Assembly: GCF_902806685.2 (NCBI RefSeq)
Contig: NC_048550.1
Coordinates: 9,901,383 to 9,965,382 of the forward strand
Source of the DNA: Maniola hyperantus
Taxonomy: Eukaryota > Arthropoda > Insecta > Lepidoptera > Nymphalidae
Length of the DNA stretch: 64,000 bases
Direction of reading: 5' to 3'
Both the position numbers and the translations under genes were made by a program. The notes below the pieces were generated by a model. The model had not been told where the DNA came from and searched no databases. It was given only the letters and a program-made list of their open reading frames with translations. How positions within the stretch are numbered: position 1 is the stretch's first letter; each line of letters begins with the position of its first letter. This document shows, one piece after another, positions 1 through 12,329 of the stretch.

Positions 1-54
1 CGTCGTGACGCCCCCTCTTCCCTCCCCGATTGTTATCTTGACCTGTCGCGGAAT
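1..54. repeat. Family D, right half, cut by the window start
   Basis: ccccgattgttatcttgacc and tgtcgcggaat match the family's right end. Confidence 0.75.
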
Positions 55-489
55 ATACTGTTATAAGACCTGGAGGGTGACATAGGCTACTTTCTATACC
101 GGAAAATCAAAGAGTTCCCACGGGATTTTAAAAACCAAACCCGTTCGAATAAAGTTTCAGGCATCAGCTAGTAAAGTAATAAAATACAAAATTGTCTATA
201 CGTAAGCAATCTATGTAACCCAGTTCTCCAATTTTCTTCGACGCGTGTTATTGTATAAGCGTATTATAAGGCGGGCACCCGCGCTGAATACAAATTGTTA
301 AGTAATCGTTTCTCGCGTCGAGTTGGTCTTCCTCGCATAAAATTACTAATGTGTTTTGAGTGTGTTTGACAAGCTTCCCGGAATAGCGAATAGGAATTAG
401 GAAATACATACCTACTGCAGAATAGAAAATAATATAAACTTTTGTTTACTTAACTCTTTTGAAGCAGGCCTTTGCCAGAAGCTACTTCT

Positions 490-781
490 GTACCCGTAGT
501 ATAAGATTTTACGTCTCACCAAACGTTGCTAGAATTCGAGAGTCGAAACACAATAACATCAAAGTAAAATGGACCTAAACAGCCTTGAATTGAAGTCAAA
601 TATTCAATGCCACTGATTTTAATTTCGCAATGTTTCCGCTTGGAGCGCTGGCTGTAGAAGTGTAGACAAACTTGAGCTTTAAAACAAGGCATTTAAGATC
701 CAGTTTACTGTAACGCGGAAGTATTTCGACTCTCGAATTTGGTTTGGTTTGGTGAGACGTAAAATCTTGTACTACGGGTAC
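490..781. mobile_element. Family H MITE, complete, about 290 bp
   Basis: Terminal inverted repeats gtacccgtagtataagattt and its complement at 762-781 extend to about 34 bp (through acgtctcaccaaa). A further shared block, the 'cgagagtcgaaa' arm (537-548), follows inside. No ORF. The central part contains cgcttggagcgctgg. Confidence 0.88.
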
Positions 782-2552
782 AGCTGAGATCTATACAGGC
801 TACTCTGCTGGGCGGTTACTCATACTCTGCCGCAAAGTGCCTAGTTACTAGGTACTAAGGTCTGGGGTTCTAAGTATAACCCTTTCTGAGATCCGTGTAG
901 GTTAAGGGGAATTATGAAGTTTGTTTCGTAATGGTTGACACATTTACAAAAATCCCGTTCATGCACCTTCTAACTTTTCATAGATATGTGCATTTTAAGC
1001 AATTAGTAGGTATCAGCGTTTTCCCCTATCATTCCCTAAGGGGGTAAATTTGAGAAAAATCGAGATGCTGTCGATCCCGCATCCCTGCTGGGACTGAAAT
1101 CTATGCTGGGATGTTTACTGTCGAACATAAATTTAATTTTAGAAAAAAATTACTTATTAGTCAATTTCAGGACCTTATTAATTTAGTACCTACCTAAACA
1201 TGTATTATGAAGTTTCAAGCCCTTGGAATAGCTTATACCTACTTGCTCAAAATGTTGCCTAATTGCATGCACTGTCGACGACACTTCAACGCACGTGACA
1301 GCCCACAACGTAATTTCCCTGGTCCAAGGCATTGGCGATCGCCGTAGTCTGCTGCAATTTGATGTTAAAGGTAATGGCAATTTAAAATGTATGCTTAATA
1401 TGTTTTTTTTTTTAAATTTAAATACAAGTTAGCCCTTGACTGCAATCTCACCTGGTGTTAAGTGATGATGCAGTCTAAGATGGAAGAGGGCTAACCTGGA
1501 AGGGGTATGGCAGTTTGAATTGAACCCATGCCTCTTTGGTTTCTACACGGCATCGTACCGGAACGCTAAATCACTTGGCGTCATGGTTTTACCGTTTTAT
1601 GTAATGAATATAGTATGAATTTAAATAGCTTCTTAGAACAGCAAATCGTGAATATCTAGATCCTTAGATCATAATATTATTTTTTGCTCTCAAAATCTCG
1701 CAATCTTTACATCGACAAAGCGCTGCAAAAAGAAAGATATGTGTTTTAGGCTGCATCCCATCGGCTACTTCGAGGCTTTCGTACCCGAGGGTGGCAACGA
1801 TACCCTATTACTAAGCCACCGCTATGCGTCCACCCGTCCATCCGTCCGTCCACCCGCCTTTAATTCAGCGAGCTGTATCTCGTTATCCGTAATAGGTAGA
1901 GAGTTGAGTTTTTGTTACAATGCGTATTTTATTGCTGTTATAACAACATAAAATAACAATGTGGCTGCCATTAAAAAAATTAAAAATTGTTATTTCTTAT
2001 ACGATAGTATGAAAACCTTCGTGTGCGACTCTGACCCGCACTTGACCGATTTTTTGAAAAATCTGTTAAGCCCGTAAAACTTGTGACTTGAGCCAGCCTC
2101 CCTACTTTTACGCTTAAGTTTATGAGCATTTATGAAACACCGTCTCAGCGGGACAATGTTGCGAACCATTCTGTAGCTACTTTGATGACACTTTGATATT
2201 TTGTTGCGACCCGCTCGCTTTACCTTTATGTGTTCACTAGTGTTCACTTTTATCGTCCACGAAGACTACAAATGCTGATATCGGGATCGAGAATTTTTAA
2301 GGTAAAATGATAGTATCTAAAATTGAAATTCAACTTAATATTAATAGGAACTTTTGTTCTTTATCAATACACTAGATGATGCCCGTCGGCGTGGATTTAG
2401 GTTCTAAAAGTTTTAGGATTTAATTTTTCGGGATAAAATCTTCGGAATACTAATTTACCTTTCGCCAAAATAGATAAGTAAACCAAATGGGCCTTTAAAA
2501 ATGATTGATTTTATTTTGATTTTACAGAAAAATTTGGTTTTCACTTTACTTC
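782..2552. other. No gene seen
   Basis: Apart from the family G tail (1421-1592) and a short family A piece at about 2370-2440, I see nothing I can name. Confidence 0.6.
1421..1592 (-). repeat. Family G SINE, 3' part
   Basis: Reverse complement of the G tail: agcccttgactgcaatctca, then ctacacggcatcgtaccgg. The tRNA head is missing. Confidence 0.8.
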
Positions 2553-2768
2553 TATCTTAATCTTAAAAGCCTTGTTTTAAAGCTCAAGTTTGTCTTCACT
2601 TCTACAACCAGCGCTCCAAGCGGAAACATTGCGAAATTAAAATCAGTGGCATTGAATATTTGACTTCAATTCAAGGCTGTTTAGGTCCATTTTACTGTAA
2701 CGCGGAAGTATTTCGACTCTCGAATTTGGTTTGGTTTGGTGAGACGTAAAATCTTGTACTACGGGTAC
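2553..2768. mobile_element. Family H MITE, second copy, interior inverted, left end lost
   Basis: The interior (agcgctccaagcggaaacat) is the reverse complement of the 490-781 copy. The right end (ggtttggtttggtgagacgt to gggtac) is identical in sense to that copy's right end. Confidence 0.85.
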
Positions 2769-3001
2769 TGGTCTTCAGTCTTAGGAGAAACGGGGAAATT
2801 ATACTGGGAAATTGGGACAAGTGTTTTGGGTGAAATGTGGCGTAGGGACCGCCCGGTGCGTCGGAAAGTGAACATTTCCTGACGAAAGTTATCTCAGCTC
2901 AAAAGTCGGGCTTTTTATGATAGTGCAAACTTGGTAAACGAAGTGTGAATGGTTTCCCTGGATAATCTGGTAAAGGACATTATAGCTAGTTTATTAAAGG
3001 A

Positions 3002-3330
3002 CTAGATTATGCCCACGACTTTGTCTGCGCGGAGTTAGGTTTTTTTAAAATTCCTAGGATCTCTTCGTTTTTACGGCATAAAAAGTAGCCCCTATATTCA
3101 CTGTGTCCGGGATGAAAGCTATCTCTGTACCAAATAAGTAGATCATGAACCCACGACTGCGTAAATGTGGATTTAGGTTTTTTTGCAAATCCAATGGAAA
3201 CTCCAGAACAAAAAAGTGGCCCATGTCAGTTTCCGAGTTGCGAGCTGTATCTGTACCTTTCGTCAAAATCGGTTAAACAGATGGGCTGTGAAAAGCTGGC
3301 AGACACACTTTCGCATTCATAATATTAAAA
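3002..3330 (+). repeat. Two family A fragments in tandem
   Basis: agattatgcccacgactttg at 3005 and gatcatgaacccacgactgc at 3141, then tcaaaatcggttaaacag and acactttcgcattcataata. The inner part of the first copy is lost. Confidence 0.7.
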
Positions 3331-3414
3331 TGTAGTTTCTACTATCTAAATATAAATTCCGATTCATAGTGTAAGGTTTTTTAAACATGCATTAGCCGTC
3401 GAGAGATTTCATAC

Positions 3415-3670
3415 ATGCATAGATTTTCCGGAAACGGACTAAATGTCCTTCGCTTTGTAACCTCACCTCCTTCAATTACCGTAATGCGGCTAAAACATCG
3501 GAAGCATGTCCGTACGGACGCGACCCGTTGGGGTCTGTTGAAAGTCCGGAAAAGCCGGAAAAGCGTCAATCCATCACCGAGAGTTACTGCGTCGACAGCG
3601 ATGTACGACGGGGGACCCCACGCGATGTCTTTCTTACGAGTAGGTTCTTTACGTACTACCATACAGGCAC
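3415..3670. other. Unassigned GC-rich block, open on both strands
   Basis: A block richer in G, C and CpG than its surroundings. A minus frame (3381-3662) reads VTLGDGLTLFRLFRTFNRPQ and ends near GGAG|GTGAGG, a donor-like site. A plus frame is open too. I recognise no protein family. It could be an isolated exon, a non-coding exon or an old repeat. Confidence 0.3.
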
Positions 3671-4373
3671 TCTACTTTATTATCATGGAAAATACAAATT
3701 CTTGTGTTCATTTATTCGCAAATATCACTTTACTAGTAGATGCCGCCAACTTCGTTCACGTGGATTTAGATTTTTTTAAATATGCCATGGAAATTCTTTT
3801 ATTTTTTATTTTGGAAAAGCACCCTAAAACGCAAGAGTATCAGAGCAACTTTTTAGATAATTATTATACCTACTAAAATTAAAGAGCGTCTTCTAAGTTA
3901 AAATATGACGAGCACAAGTTCTCATTGTTCAATTGAGTTTAGGCAGATAATTTATTTCACCATCTTCTAATAAATTAGTTGGGCTTTGGAGCTCTTGTAA
4001 CTTTAGTTTTAAGTTTACGTAATTAATTAATCATCACTATTTCATCATTAATTTACAAATTCAATAATTGACAATCAAAAAATGTCGGTAAGTTACGGTC
4101 TCTAGTTAACCTTGACGGTTTCTAGATAGCCTATAAGAATAAAAATTTGTATCGCTATCTACCAACGATAAGGAGATTTCCGTTCTGAAATTTGAAAGTC
4201 TTATATTTTCCGCATAATATGTTAAACGATAACAGACAAATTGCATTATCGGCAGCAGGCTTTATTAAATAATGCGTGTAATGAACCTACGCCGTACTGC
4301 AAGTGATAATGCACATATATTTCGAGAGCCATGAGGTATAGCTATTAATTTTCAGGGAGTAGGTACTTATAAT

Positions 4374-4786
4374 TAGGGTGCCGTACCTCAAAAGGAAAAA
4401 CAGAACCCTTATAGGCTCACTTTGTTGTCTGTCAAGAAACCTACAGGGTACTTCCCGTTGACCTAGAATCATGAAATTTGGTAGGTAGGTGGGTCTTATA
4501 GCTGGTATTAGGGGAAAAATCTGAAAACCGTGAATTTGTGGTTATATCACACAAAAAAATTTAAATTGTTGTCATGAACTAATAATTAGTATTTTCATAT
4601 TTCGAAGTAAGATAACTATACCAAGTGGGGTATCATATGAAAGGGCTTTACTTGTACATTCTAAAACAGATTTTTATTTATTTTTAGGCATAATAGTTTT
4701 TTATTTATCGTGCAAAATGTCGACAAAATACGATTGTACCACGGAACCCTCAGTGCGCAAGTCTGACTCGCACTTGGCCGGATTTT
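4374..4786 (-). mobile_element. Family C element, full length
   Basis: In reverse complement it runs from ccggccaagtgcgagtcaga to ccttttgaggtacggcaccc. The interior includes the family's cccctttgatatgatacccc-like block (4627-4650). Confidence 0.8.
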
Positions 4787-5099
4787 CTTCATATAAACTC
4801 CGTAGATCGGTAGGAAATGTGGTTGCTAACATTACATGCATTTTCTACCTTAAAAATGTATTTTATAATATTTTATGCATCTGGGATCTGGGATATTCAA
4901 ATAAAAAATTCATCAATATCAAAGAAAAAACATGGCAGCCGCAGCAGTCAGTGAGGAAGTGAGGACTGGCGGCAGAAGTGAAAACATAAAACTATGATTT
5001 TTTTTTTTTTGGATTCTCATAATATTTTGTTATACTTAACTAAAACTATTAACATTAGTTTAGTTTTTACATCTATCGGCTCTCCTAGCACTATTAACA

Positions 5100-5372
5100 T
5101 TAGCATATCGGTGAAGCAACCTTAAAGTTTTTAGTTCTCGTCCCAAAATCGCCTAACGCGCCTAAAGAAGTCTTCACTTGAATTAATTGTACCGAAATGG
5201 TCCACCGAATTCTGGCCAGCGTACCTTTTGCATTGTCAGCATCCCCTTGTACGCTGACTACTTTCGAGGAATGAAATCCTCCGAAAGATTTGTTGATGGA
5301 AAATTTCTCCTTCCAACCTGATTCACTTCTATTTTTATTATATTTTCGTTCTCGTAAAATATGCTTTTGCAT
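5100..5372 (-). other. Unassigned 90-codon open frame
   Basis: The frame reads KFSINKSFGGFHSSKVVSVQ then GDADNAKGTLARIRW. Composition looks protein-like rather than repetitive, but I recognise no domain, and no exon partners were found. Likely chance or a decayed element. Confidence 0.2.
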
Positions 5373-5466
5373 TGGATATTTTTAAGTAGGCAATGAACAT
5401 GACGAAAATAGTTTTCTTTTTACTAAAAGTCTTGGATGGATTAACCATCTAAGATTACGCTACAGC

Positions 5467-5615
5467 AGTACGCGACAGGCCGAGATGCAAATCGGGGTTT
5501 TGACACCCGCATAGCCCCCGTGTTAAGCTGGTGCAGGCGAACGCGGGTGACTTGCGGGTGTGCGGGGCGTCCCCCCGTCTCATACCTCGATTGCCATCTA
5601 GATCTGTCGCGTACT
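5467..5615. mobile_element. Family D GC-rich palindromic element
   Basis: agtacgcgacaggccgagat at the left, tctgtcgcgtact at the right, and gtgtgcggggcgtcc inside. Frames crossing it on either strand are not genes. Confidence 0.82.
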
Positions 5616-6671
5616 ATAGGCCACAATTTACTAAGGGCGATTGCAGGTTAGCGTTTTTTCTGTGCCCACGCTCGTTCCGGCGTGTTTTTTCGAAACAGTG
5701 GGTCGGCCAGTAGCAATATGGAGTTCAACGAAGACATGAATTACTCATATTACAGGAGCTTATAAGCGCGTCTACTGAGTACGAGATGCATGTGTGACAA
5801 AAGGCGCGCAAAAATGCGTGTACGAAAACGAGCCGAGACGCACAAGAAAACACCTACCTATCTCTAATCGCTGTAAGTAAGTAACACACTACGGAAGAGC
5901 CAAAAGGCACGAGATGCATTCTGCCTTATATAGACCTATAATAGTTATGGCCTAAAAAGCGCGAATAAGCTCTCCCTTACGCCTCTTTTCGCAGAATTAT
6001 TCTCCCTGCAAATTATCACGCTATGTAGTGAACTTAAAGCTTAGTTTACTTTGAAGCATTTTCCGCGTCGCTCCAAAACTACGGCATGCCTTGTCGATCC
6101 TGAAACTGAAATAATAATAATTATGAAGCTGCCACGAGTCCTTACGAGTCTTCAGAGCCATTATTATAATAAAGAGTTCTAGGTCAGTGGTACAGCGAGT
6201 ATTCCTTTCACAGCTTCACTTTTGCAAGCATCCGTGCGTTAATTCCACGGCCGAGGGGGAAATAAGGAAATGGGACTTGCACGATACGGTTGGAGTGTGC
6301 GTGCTTGAAAATTCTCGCTTCTATATAAAAATTGTGAGAGATAAAAATATAACTTTATATTATATTATTCATTAGATTGCGCGCTAATGACGCGCTAGTG
6401 GCGGCTACAAAAAATAGAAACTAGACCATTTAACTTTCACTTGGAATTCTTCTTCAATAGAAATTTCACCTTCATTAAAAGAACGTTTTAATAGGACGCT
6501 AGATGATGCTAGATTTATGTTTAGTTAAGAATCCCGTTAGAATTCTTTGATGATGATAAAAATTAACCTATTTCCATTTTTGGGATGCAAGCTAACTTTA
6601 TACTAAATCTGACAAAATCGATCAAGTGAAAAGGCGACAGATAGACAGATACACTTAAGCATTTATAATAA
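5616..6671. other. No gene seen
   Basis: A CpG-containing stretch at 5760-5940 repeats acgagatgcat twice. Otherwise unremarkable. Confidence 0.55.
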
Positions 6672-6895
6672 TACTAGCTGATGCCCGCGACTTCGTCCGC
6701 GTGGATTTACGTTTTTCAAAATCCCGCGGGAACTCTTTGATTTTCCGGGATAAAAAGTAGCCTATGTGTTAATCCAGGGTATAATCTATCTTCATTCCAA
6801 ATTTCAGCCAAATCCGTTCAGTGGTTTTTGCGTGAAGGAGTAACAAACATACACACACACACACACATACAAACTTTCGCATTTATAATATTAGT
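6672..6895 (+). mobile_element. Family A element, near complete
   Basis: Starts actagctgatgcccgcgact, continuing tcgtccgcgtgg and aactctttgattttccggga. Ends actttcgcatttataatatt. An (ac)8 run lies near the 3' end (6850-6866). No ORF. Confidence 0.85.
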
Positions 6896-7337
6896 TGCGA
6901 TTAGTATATAGTCCATACTTTATCTCATCTACTTATTATATAAAATAGCCAAGACATTTTTACCCAGATCAAAATGTGTTCATTTGAGATCTTGTATAAA
7001 ATTTTCAGTGTAGGTTTACCCAATATTTTAATAATTTTATTACAACGCAATGCAGAAATCCAGATTTTCTGACTCATACACCAATAAGTACTGGTAAAAA
7101 ATAAGGCTGAAAATGCACCAAACTTCATACATTAACATATTATTATGCCGGCCATATACTCTTACGTCCAGTCAGGGCAAGCTTCCAAGTTGAAATAACA
7201 ACAATAACATTTAAATGCGATGAAAAGCCAAAATGCATTATTCATCCGAGATAGTACTTCAGGGCTCGATAGTATATTATATGCACATTGCACTTACATT
7301 TAGGTATCTGGTATTCCGTTTTACAGACACTACTTAT

Positions 7338-7504
7338 AGTCCGCGACAGCCGACAGGTCGCCGTGGCAATCGGGGTGGGGATGCCCCGCACACCCACACA
7401 GCCCTCGCGCTAATTCGGTGCGGAATAGCGCGGGCGACGTGCGAGTGTGCGGGGTGTCTCCCCTCCTCATACCCCGATTACCATTTCGACCTGTCGCGAA
7501 CTAT
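7338..7504. mobile_element. Family D GC-rich palindromic element
   Basis: agtccgcgacagccgacagg to cgacctgtcgcgaact. The left end carries a small duplication (cgacagccgacagg). Confidence 0.82.
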
Positions 7505-7715
7505 ATACAAGTCGCATAAAGACATTACAATTGTGAAGTTCTCATCGTGATAGAAAAAGTTGTCGGAGAAAGAAGTTATTGGTCGCAGAAAGAAATCATG
7601 ACTGGGACGCAATATCCGAGAGGCAGAGTTTTCGTATCTTTAACGATAATTTTCCTTTGTCACCCTAGAATAACACACCTGTGGCAGATAACTTCATTGT
7701 AATCGTCAATTAATA

Positions 7716-7933
7716 TCTAAATATATAAAAGGAAAAGGTGACTGACTGACTGATCTATCAACGCACAGCTCAAACTACTGGACCGATCGGGCTGTTTGGT
7801 ATGCAGATAGCTATTATGACGTAGGTATCCGCTAAGAGAGGATTTTTGAAAATTCGACCCCTAAGGGGGTGAAATAGGGGTTTGAAATTTGTGTAGTCCA
7901 CGCGGATGAAGTCGCGAGCATACGCTAGTATAG
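7716..7933 (-). mobile_element. Family B element, complete
   Basis: Reverse: ggaaaaggtgactgactgac, atcaacgcacagctcaaact, gggggtgaaataggggtttg, tccacgcggatgaagtcgcg, gctagta. Confidence 0.85.
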
Positions 7934-8059
7934 GTATAAAAAGAAAAGTGCTGACTGACTCGTAAACACCCAACCCGAACCCTTGGACCTCGAAAGCTAA
8001 AATTTTGTACAGAGGTTCCCTTTATAATGTCCGATTTTTCGAAATTCTGAATGATAGCA

Positions 8060-8275
8060 TAGGGAATCCATACTTAAAATTATAAATGCGAAAGTGTGTC
8101 TGTCTGTCTGTCTGCTAGCTTTTCAACCGATTTTGATGAAATTTGGTACAGAGTTAGCTTATATCCGGGGGAAGGACATAGGCTACTTTTTATCCCGGAA
8201 AGTTGAAGAGTTCCCACGGGATTTCAAAAAACCTAAATCCACGTGGACGAAGTCGCGGGCATCATCTAGTAAAGA
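8060..8275 (-). mobile_element. Family A element, near complete
   Basis: Reverse orientation: ataaatgcgaaagtgtgtct, (gtct)n, gattttgatgaaatttggta, cccacgggatttc, cgaagtcgcgggcatc. Confidence 0.85.
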
Positions 8276-8634
8276 ATAAAGATGATTTAAATTTTCGCCG
8301 AGCGAAAGAACTCAGAACTGGTCACATTGTCAAACAGGGCCTGTAGTAGAGTTACAAAGTGATTTATTTCATCCCCTGCCGATTCTTAGCCGGTTGATTA
8401 AATTCCTGAGAGTTACAGCCGTCCTCAGTGTGTCTCAATGGCAGTTTATGCCGATTAGTCTATAATTTCATTGGTACCCCGAAGGGACGTTAAGTTCCCT
8501 TTGATGAACATGTGCCAATGAATGTGTAATACCTGCCAGTGAGAATTGTTGTTCAACTTCGTTGGCTAGTCACAGGAACAGTCTGCTGTTGAATTTCAGT
8601 TATTTTAAAGTGAGAATAAAAATATATAGATATA

Positions 8635-8980
8635 CAAGGTGTAGCCAGAAGACTTGTAAAAACAAGACAGGTGATAGCGCTGATGATTACTGATATGAAA
8701 TCACGAAAAAATTAAAAAATCTATATTTTGTAAAAAATCATGATAATAATATATTGCAAATAAAACATCCGGTTGACGCTAGAAGTCAACGAGCGTTACG
8801 TAAGTAGGTCATTCAAAGATAATGCTGCGTCGTAGGTGGAGCCTTGACCCGATTTTTGCACGCTATACATTGCGGATTTGAAAAATACTATGTATGTCAC
8901 CAAAACCACAAAATGAGGCAAATGGTTATTGGTATTGGATTGTGTTTAGGTAGTATAACAATAACGCTAAGTTTTTACAA
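8635..8980. mobile_element. Family K MITE, second copy with right end eroded
   Basis: Left end caaggtgtagccagaagact. Interior parallel to 24458-24817 (atattgcaaataaaacatc, gcacgctatacattgc, tttaggtagtataacaat). The right terminal repeat is missing after taagttttta. Confidence 0.85.
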
Positions 8981-10039
8981 TTTTGTACCAAAAATATTTA
9001 TGTATGTATACCTATTCCTTGTAGACTCCGCTATCATCTTAGACTGCATCATCACTTACCACCAGGTGAGATTGCAGTCAAGGGCTAACTTGTATCTGAA
9101 TAAATAAATAAAAAAAGACTCATGCCAATCTTATTCTAAACTCTGTGCTCATACCACATGATGATTTTCTCTAGTACAAGTTGGAAAAGCAGTATCTACG
9201 TTGTAATGTAATATGATATTGGCCTCCAAGAAACTCAGTAGCTTCACTTTTTTCCAATATCAACATGTTACATTACAACCGCGTATCATATTTATCAATG
9301 TAACAAATCACACTATCTTGTGGAAAACTAAACGATCAATAAGTAGTAGTCGGTATCAAAAAATCTCGTAAGTCTCGTAAGCCACACAATATACTTATAC
9401 GTAGGTATAGAAAGAAGCAAAAACAAAGCTCGCTTGGCTTAGTCCGGCCTAGGGATTACAAACAATTTACCCCGAATAAGGGAATGTTTTCGTCATTACC
9501 CTAATGTGTAAGTAAATGAGAGCAATAATTAAACTCGACGCTGAGTAAACGTGAATTAATAGCTTCTGAGGTTATCCTTTTTATGTACAAGTACTTATGT
9601 ACAGCAAAATGCGGTCCTGTTTGTCCGGCTAAAGAATAGGATTAAATTATTTATCTCAGAATAGGGATTTTTTTTTCATCGTCGCGGTGCAAATTGATCC
9701 TGATTGCGCAATCACCTATTCCTGAAAAAATCTAATTGAGTGACTTACGCGGTTTTTGAAATGACCGATTCAATTACATTCAACATTAGTTCAAAATTAA
9801 GTTACTACAAGGTATTTTTTTAAGTGCTTAAAGGACAAAATTACTTATTCATTACTCACCCGGAAAACTCAGAAATTCTTTCTTTAATTCTAAACTTTGA
9901 TGCCCTATTTTATTCCCAGCATCAGAAAAAAAGTTTATCGCCCTGTCTTGTTGTTTTACTTTTTCCTGTTTCTGTTTAAGTAGGTAACGATAAAGTTGAA
10001 GATTAAGATTTTTCGTGTTCCAGTTTCAACCCATTATTT
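8981..10039. other. No gene seen
   Basis: AT-rich; only the family G tail at 9035-9112 is recognised. A loose inverted pair around 9195-9290 (gttgtaatgtaatatgatat / atgttacattacaac) may be a small palindromic element. Confidence 0.55.
9035..9112 (+). repeat. Family G tail fragment
   Basis: atcttagactgcatcatcac then accaccaggtgagattgcag, followed by gctaacttgtatctgaataa. Confidence 0.75.
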
Positions 10040-10194
10040 TACCCCCTTAAGGGTTGTATTTTCAAAAATCCTTTCTTAGCGGATGTCTACGTCATAATAG
10101 GTATATCTGCAAGCCAAATTTCAACCCGATCCGTCCAGTAGTTTGAGCTGTGCGTTAATAGATCTGTCAGTCAGTCACCTTTTGGTTTTATACA
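10040..10194 (+). repeat. Family B element, 5' end missing
   Basis: ttttcaaaaatcctttctta to cagtcagtcaccttttggtt. It abuts a family A copy. Confidence 0.8.
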
Positions 10195-10432
10195 TAGGTG
10201 ATGCCCGCGACTTCGTTCGCGTGGATTTAGGTTTTTAAAAATCCCGTGGGAACTCTTTTCCGGGATAAAAAGTAGGCTATGTCTTTCCCCGGGATGTAAG
10301 CTAAGTCTGTACCAAACTTCATCAAAATCGGTTAAACTCTTGGGCCGTGAAAAACTAGCAGACAGAAAACAGACAGACAGACAGACAGACATACAGACAC
10401 ACTTTCGCATTTATAATATTAGTATGGATAGA
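10195..10432 (+). mobile_element. Family A element, near complete
   Basis: ggtgatgcccgcgacttcgt to tttataatattagtatggat, with (agac)n at 10365-10390. It directly follows a family B element. Confidence 0.85.
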
Positions 10433-10499
10433 TTTAGATAAAAAGTTTAACTCACACGGAGCACATTTTTGTCTCCAAATTCAACCGTGTGGGTGATAT

Positions 10500-10625
10500 T
10501 GACCACATCGCAACCACAATGCAACCACCAGAGACACCCCACACTAGCGGTCGGTCACATCGCCACCACAACGCAACCACCAGCGACACCGCACACTAGT
10601 GGCCGGCCACATCGCAAACAACGTG
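10500..10625 (+). repeat. Minisatellite, unit about 54 bp
   Basis: Two and a partial third unit begin 'cacatcgc(a/c)accacaa' at 10505, 10558 and 10609, and contain aaccaccag.gacacc.cacact. An inverted echo, gatgtggtgtggttgtggt, lies at 10771-10789. The 63-codon frame over it is low complexity. Confidence 0.75.
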
Positions 10626-10789
10626 TCTGTCTGCAAACAGTAGCCACAATAATAATATAACCACATGGCATCTAGAAGCGACTACGCAACTTTTGTAGTT
10701 ACCACAACGCGAAAGAAACTGCAGCGACACAAACCCCACGTAACCACTGCCTGACCACTTTTTGCCGCTGCGATGTGGTGTGGTTGTGG

Positions 10790-12329
10790 TAAGTATGAAT
10801 TCTTCCTTAGAAAATTCGCGCGGCAGTCACCATTTCAAAAAGTTTGTCATAAACATTGACTTATATATTACTTCGTATGGACAGGGCCATTGAACAAACA
10901 AAATGGCACCGACCCATTGGTACTTTAGTACCAATGCAACCTCAGTAACGTCTGGATTTCAAACGGGTCATCCATTAGTATCTAAGAGATGGCGCTGATT
11001 TATTTGGTTCCAAAACCGTTAAAAATTTTATTCGCTTGGGCATATCTTGTCATATACCTATCGATGGTCATAAATAATTGTATGTTTTGTTCTATTTGGA
11101 ATTTCCATCGCTAGAAACATAATATTTTAATAATTTAAGATGGCAAGAGAAGCTCTACCGATGTAATTGTTTTGCATACAAATGTTTTAATGAAGGAGCG
11201 TTGTTCCGGGAAATACTTAGCAAATATTATAATGATCGCTAACAAAGCGACGTCGAGAGGATGTTTGGCCGGAAACGCGAAACATTTCATATTTTAGAGT
11301 GCTGCTTATTATTTTCCATTTTCAGGCTTCTGCCGTACCTCCAAGAAATCTAGCAATTTCCACTAATATTTTCAGAAAATTATTATTCTCTTTCGCTGGA
11401 CCGCCAGGCTGATCCGATGCGCAAAAAATGAGCCAGATGAGGCTATTAATCGCGGTAAAACGTCTCGTAAACATTTTTTAGCACTAACACTCCATGGCCC
11501 CAGGGTCTTCATGGGTCTGGGTTTAATTGCATTTAGTATTATGCATAATATTCTAATTTTTGCCAAAAAAATATGTGTGCATCAGGATGGCGGGTGTATG
11601 TGATACGATACTACGATAGTCATTCAGATTTCAGATTCAGATTATTCAGAACATAGGTAAGTACATTCGGCACATTGCTCGTACATGCTCTCATGTACAA
11701 AGCTTGGCCATTTGTACACATACACCTGCACAAAAATATATTTCATGTCGATTATAAGTATGATGAAAGTTAATTATTATTAAGTGCATATTATTATAAC
11801 AAAACAAAATATGGGTGTACCTAAAATGAACACACAAATTATGTCAAACGTAGGTAGGTACTGTACAAAGCTTTGTTTCACTTATCTTGGCGCAAAGCTG
11901 TTAATTAGTCGCGGTTAGCCAAGTTTGCGCCAAGGTGGCTACAGAACCGAAACAAAGAGATAAAGCCGTTATCTACTTACATATTTTCCTCCTTATTATT
12001 CGTGCCAAAAACAGCAGGAGCCCATATACTCGTAATTTTAATGCTTCTCTTGTTATATTTTGTTACAGAACGTGTTATAGTTTTTGCATTTCACGAAGAC
12101 AAGTGGCTCATGCTTGTGTTTAAGTCGTATCGGTATAAGTAAGGTACACTAATGTGTGCGTTTGCGAGCGCTTGCTCGCGACTAATTGGTCCGAGATGCA
12201 CGCACACTTACGCTTGATGTGCACAATGCCTTTTGAATGAATTTAGGTTTTTAAATATCCAGTAAGGGTTCTTTGGTCAAAGGAGATCCAAAGAATTGAT
12301 TAGAATAATTTTGCTAAACATAAACTCCA
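10790..12329. other. No gene seen
   Basis: No recognised repeat or exon. Small inverted words occur near 11690-11730 and 12150-12230 only. Confidence 0.5.

Noticed and set aside
7233..7550. 105-codon plus-strand frame
   Set aside because: Crosses a complete family D palindromic element. The protein-like text comes from GC-rich repeat.
10469..10660. Pro/Thr/His-rich small protein
   Set aside because: Translates the 54-bp minisatellite units; low complexity and no homology recognised.
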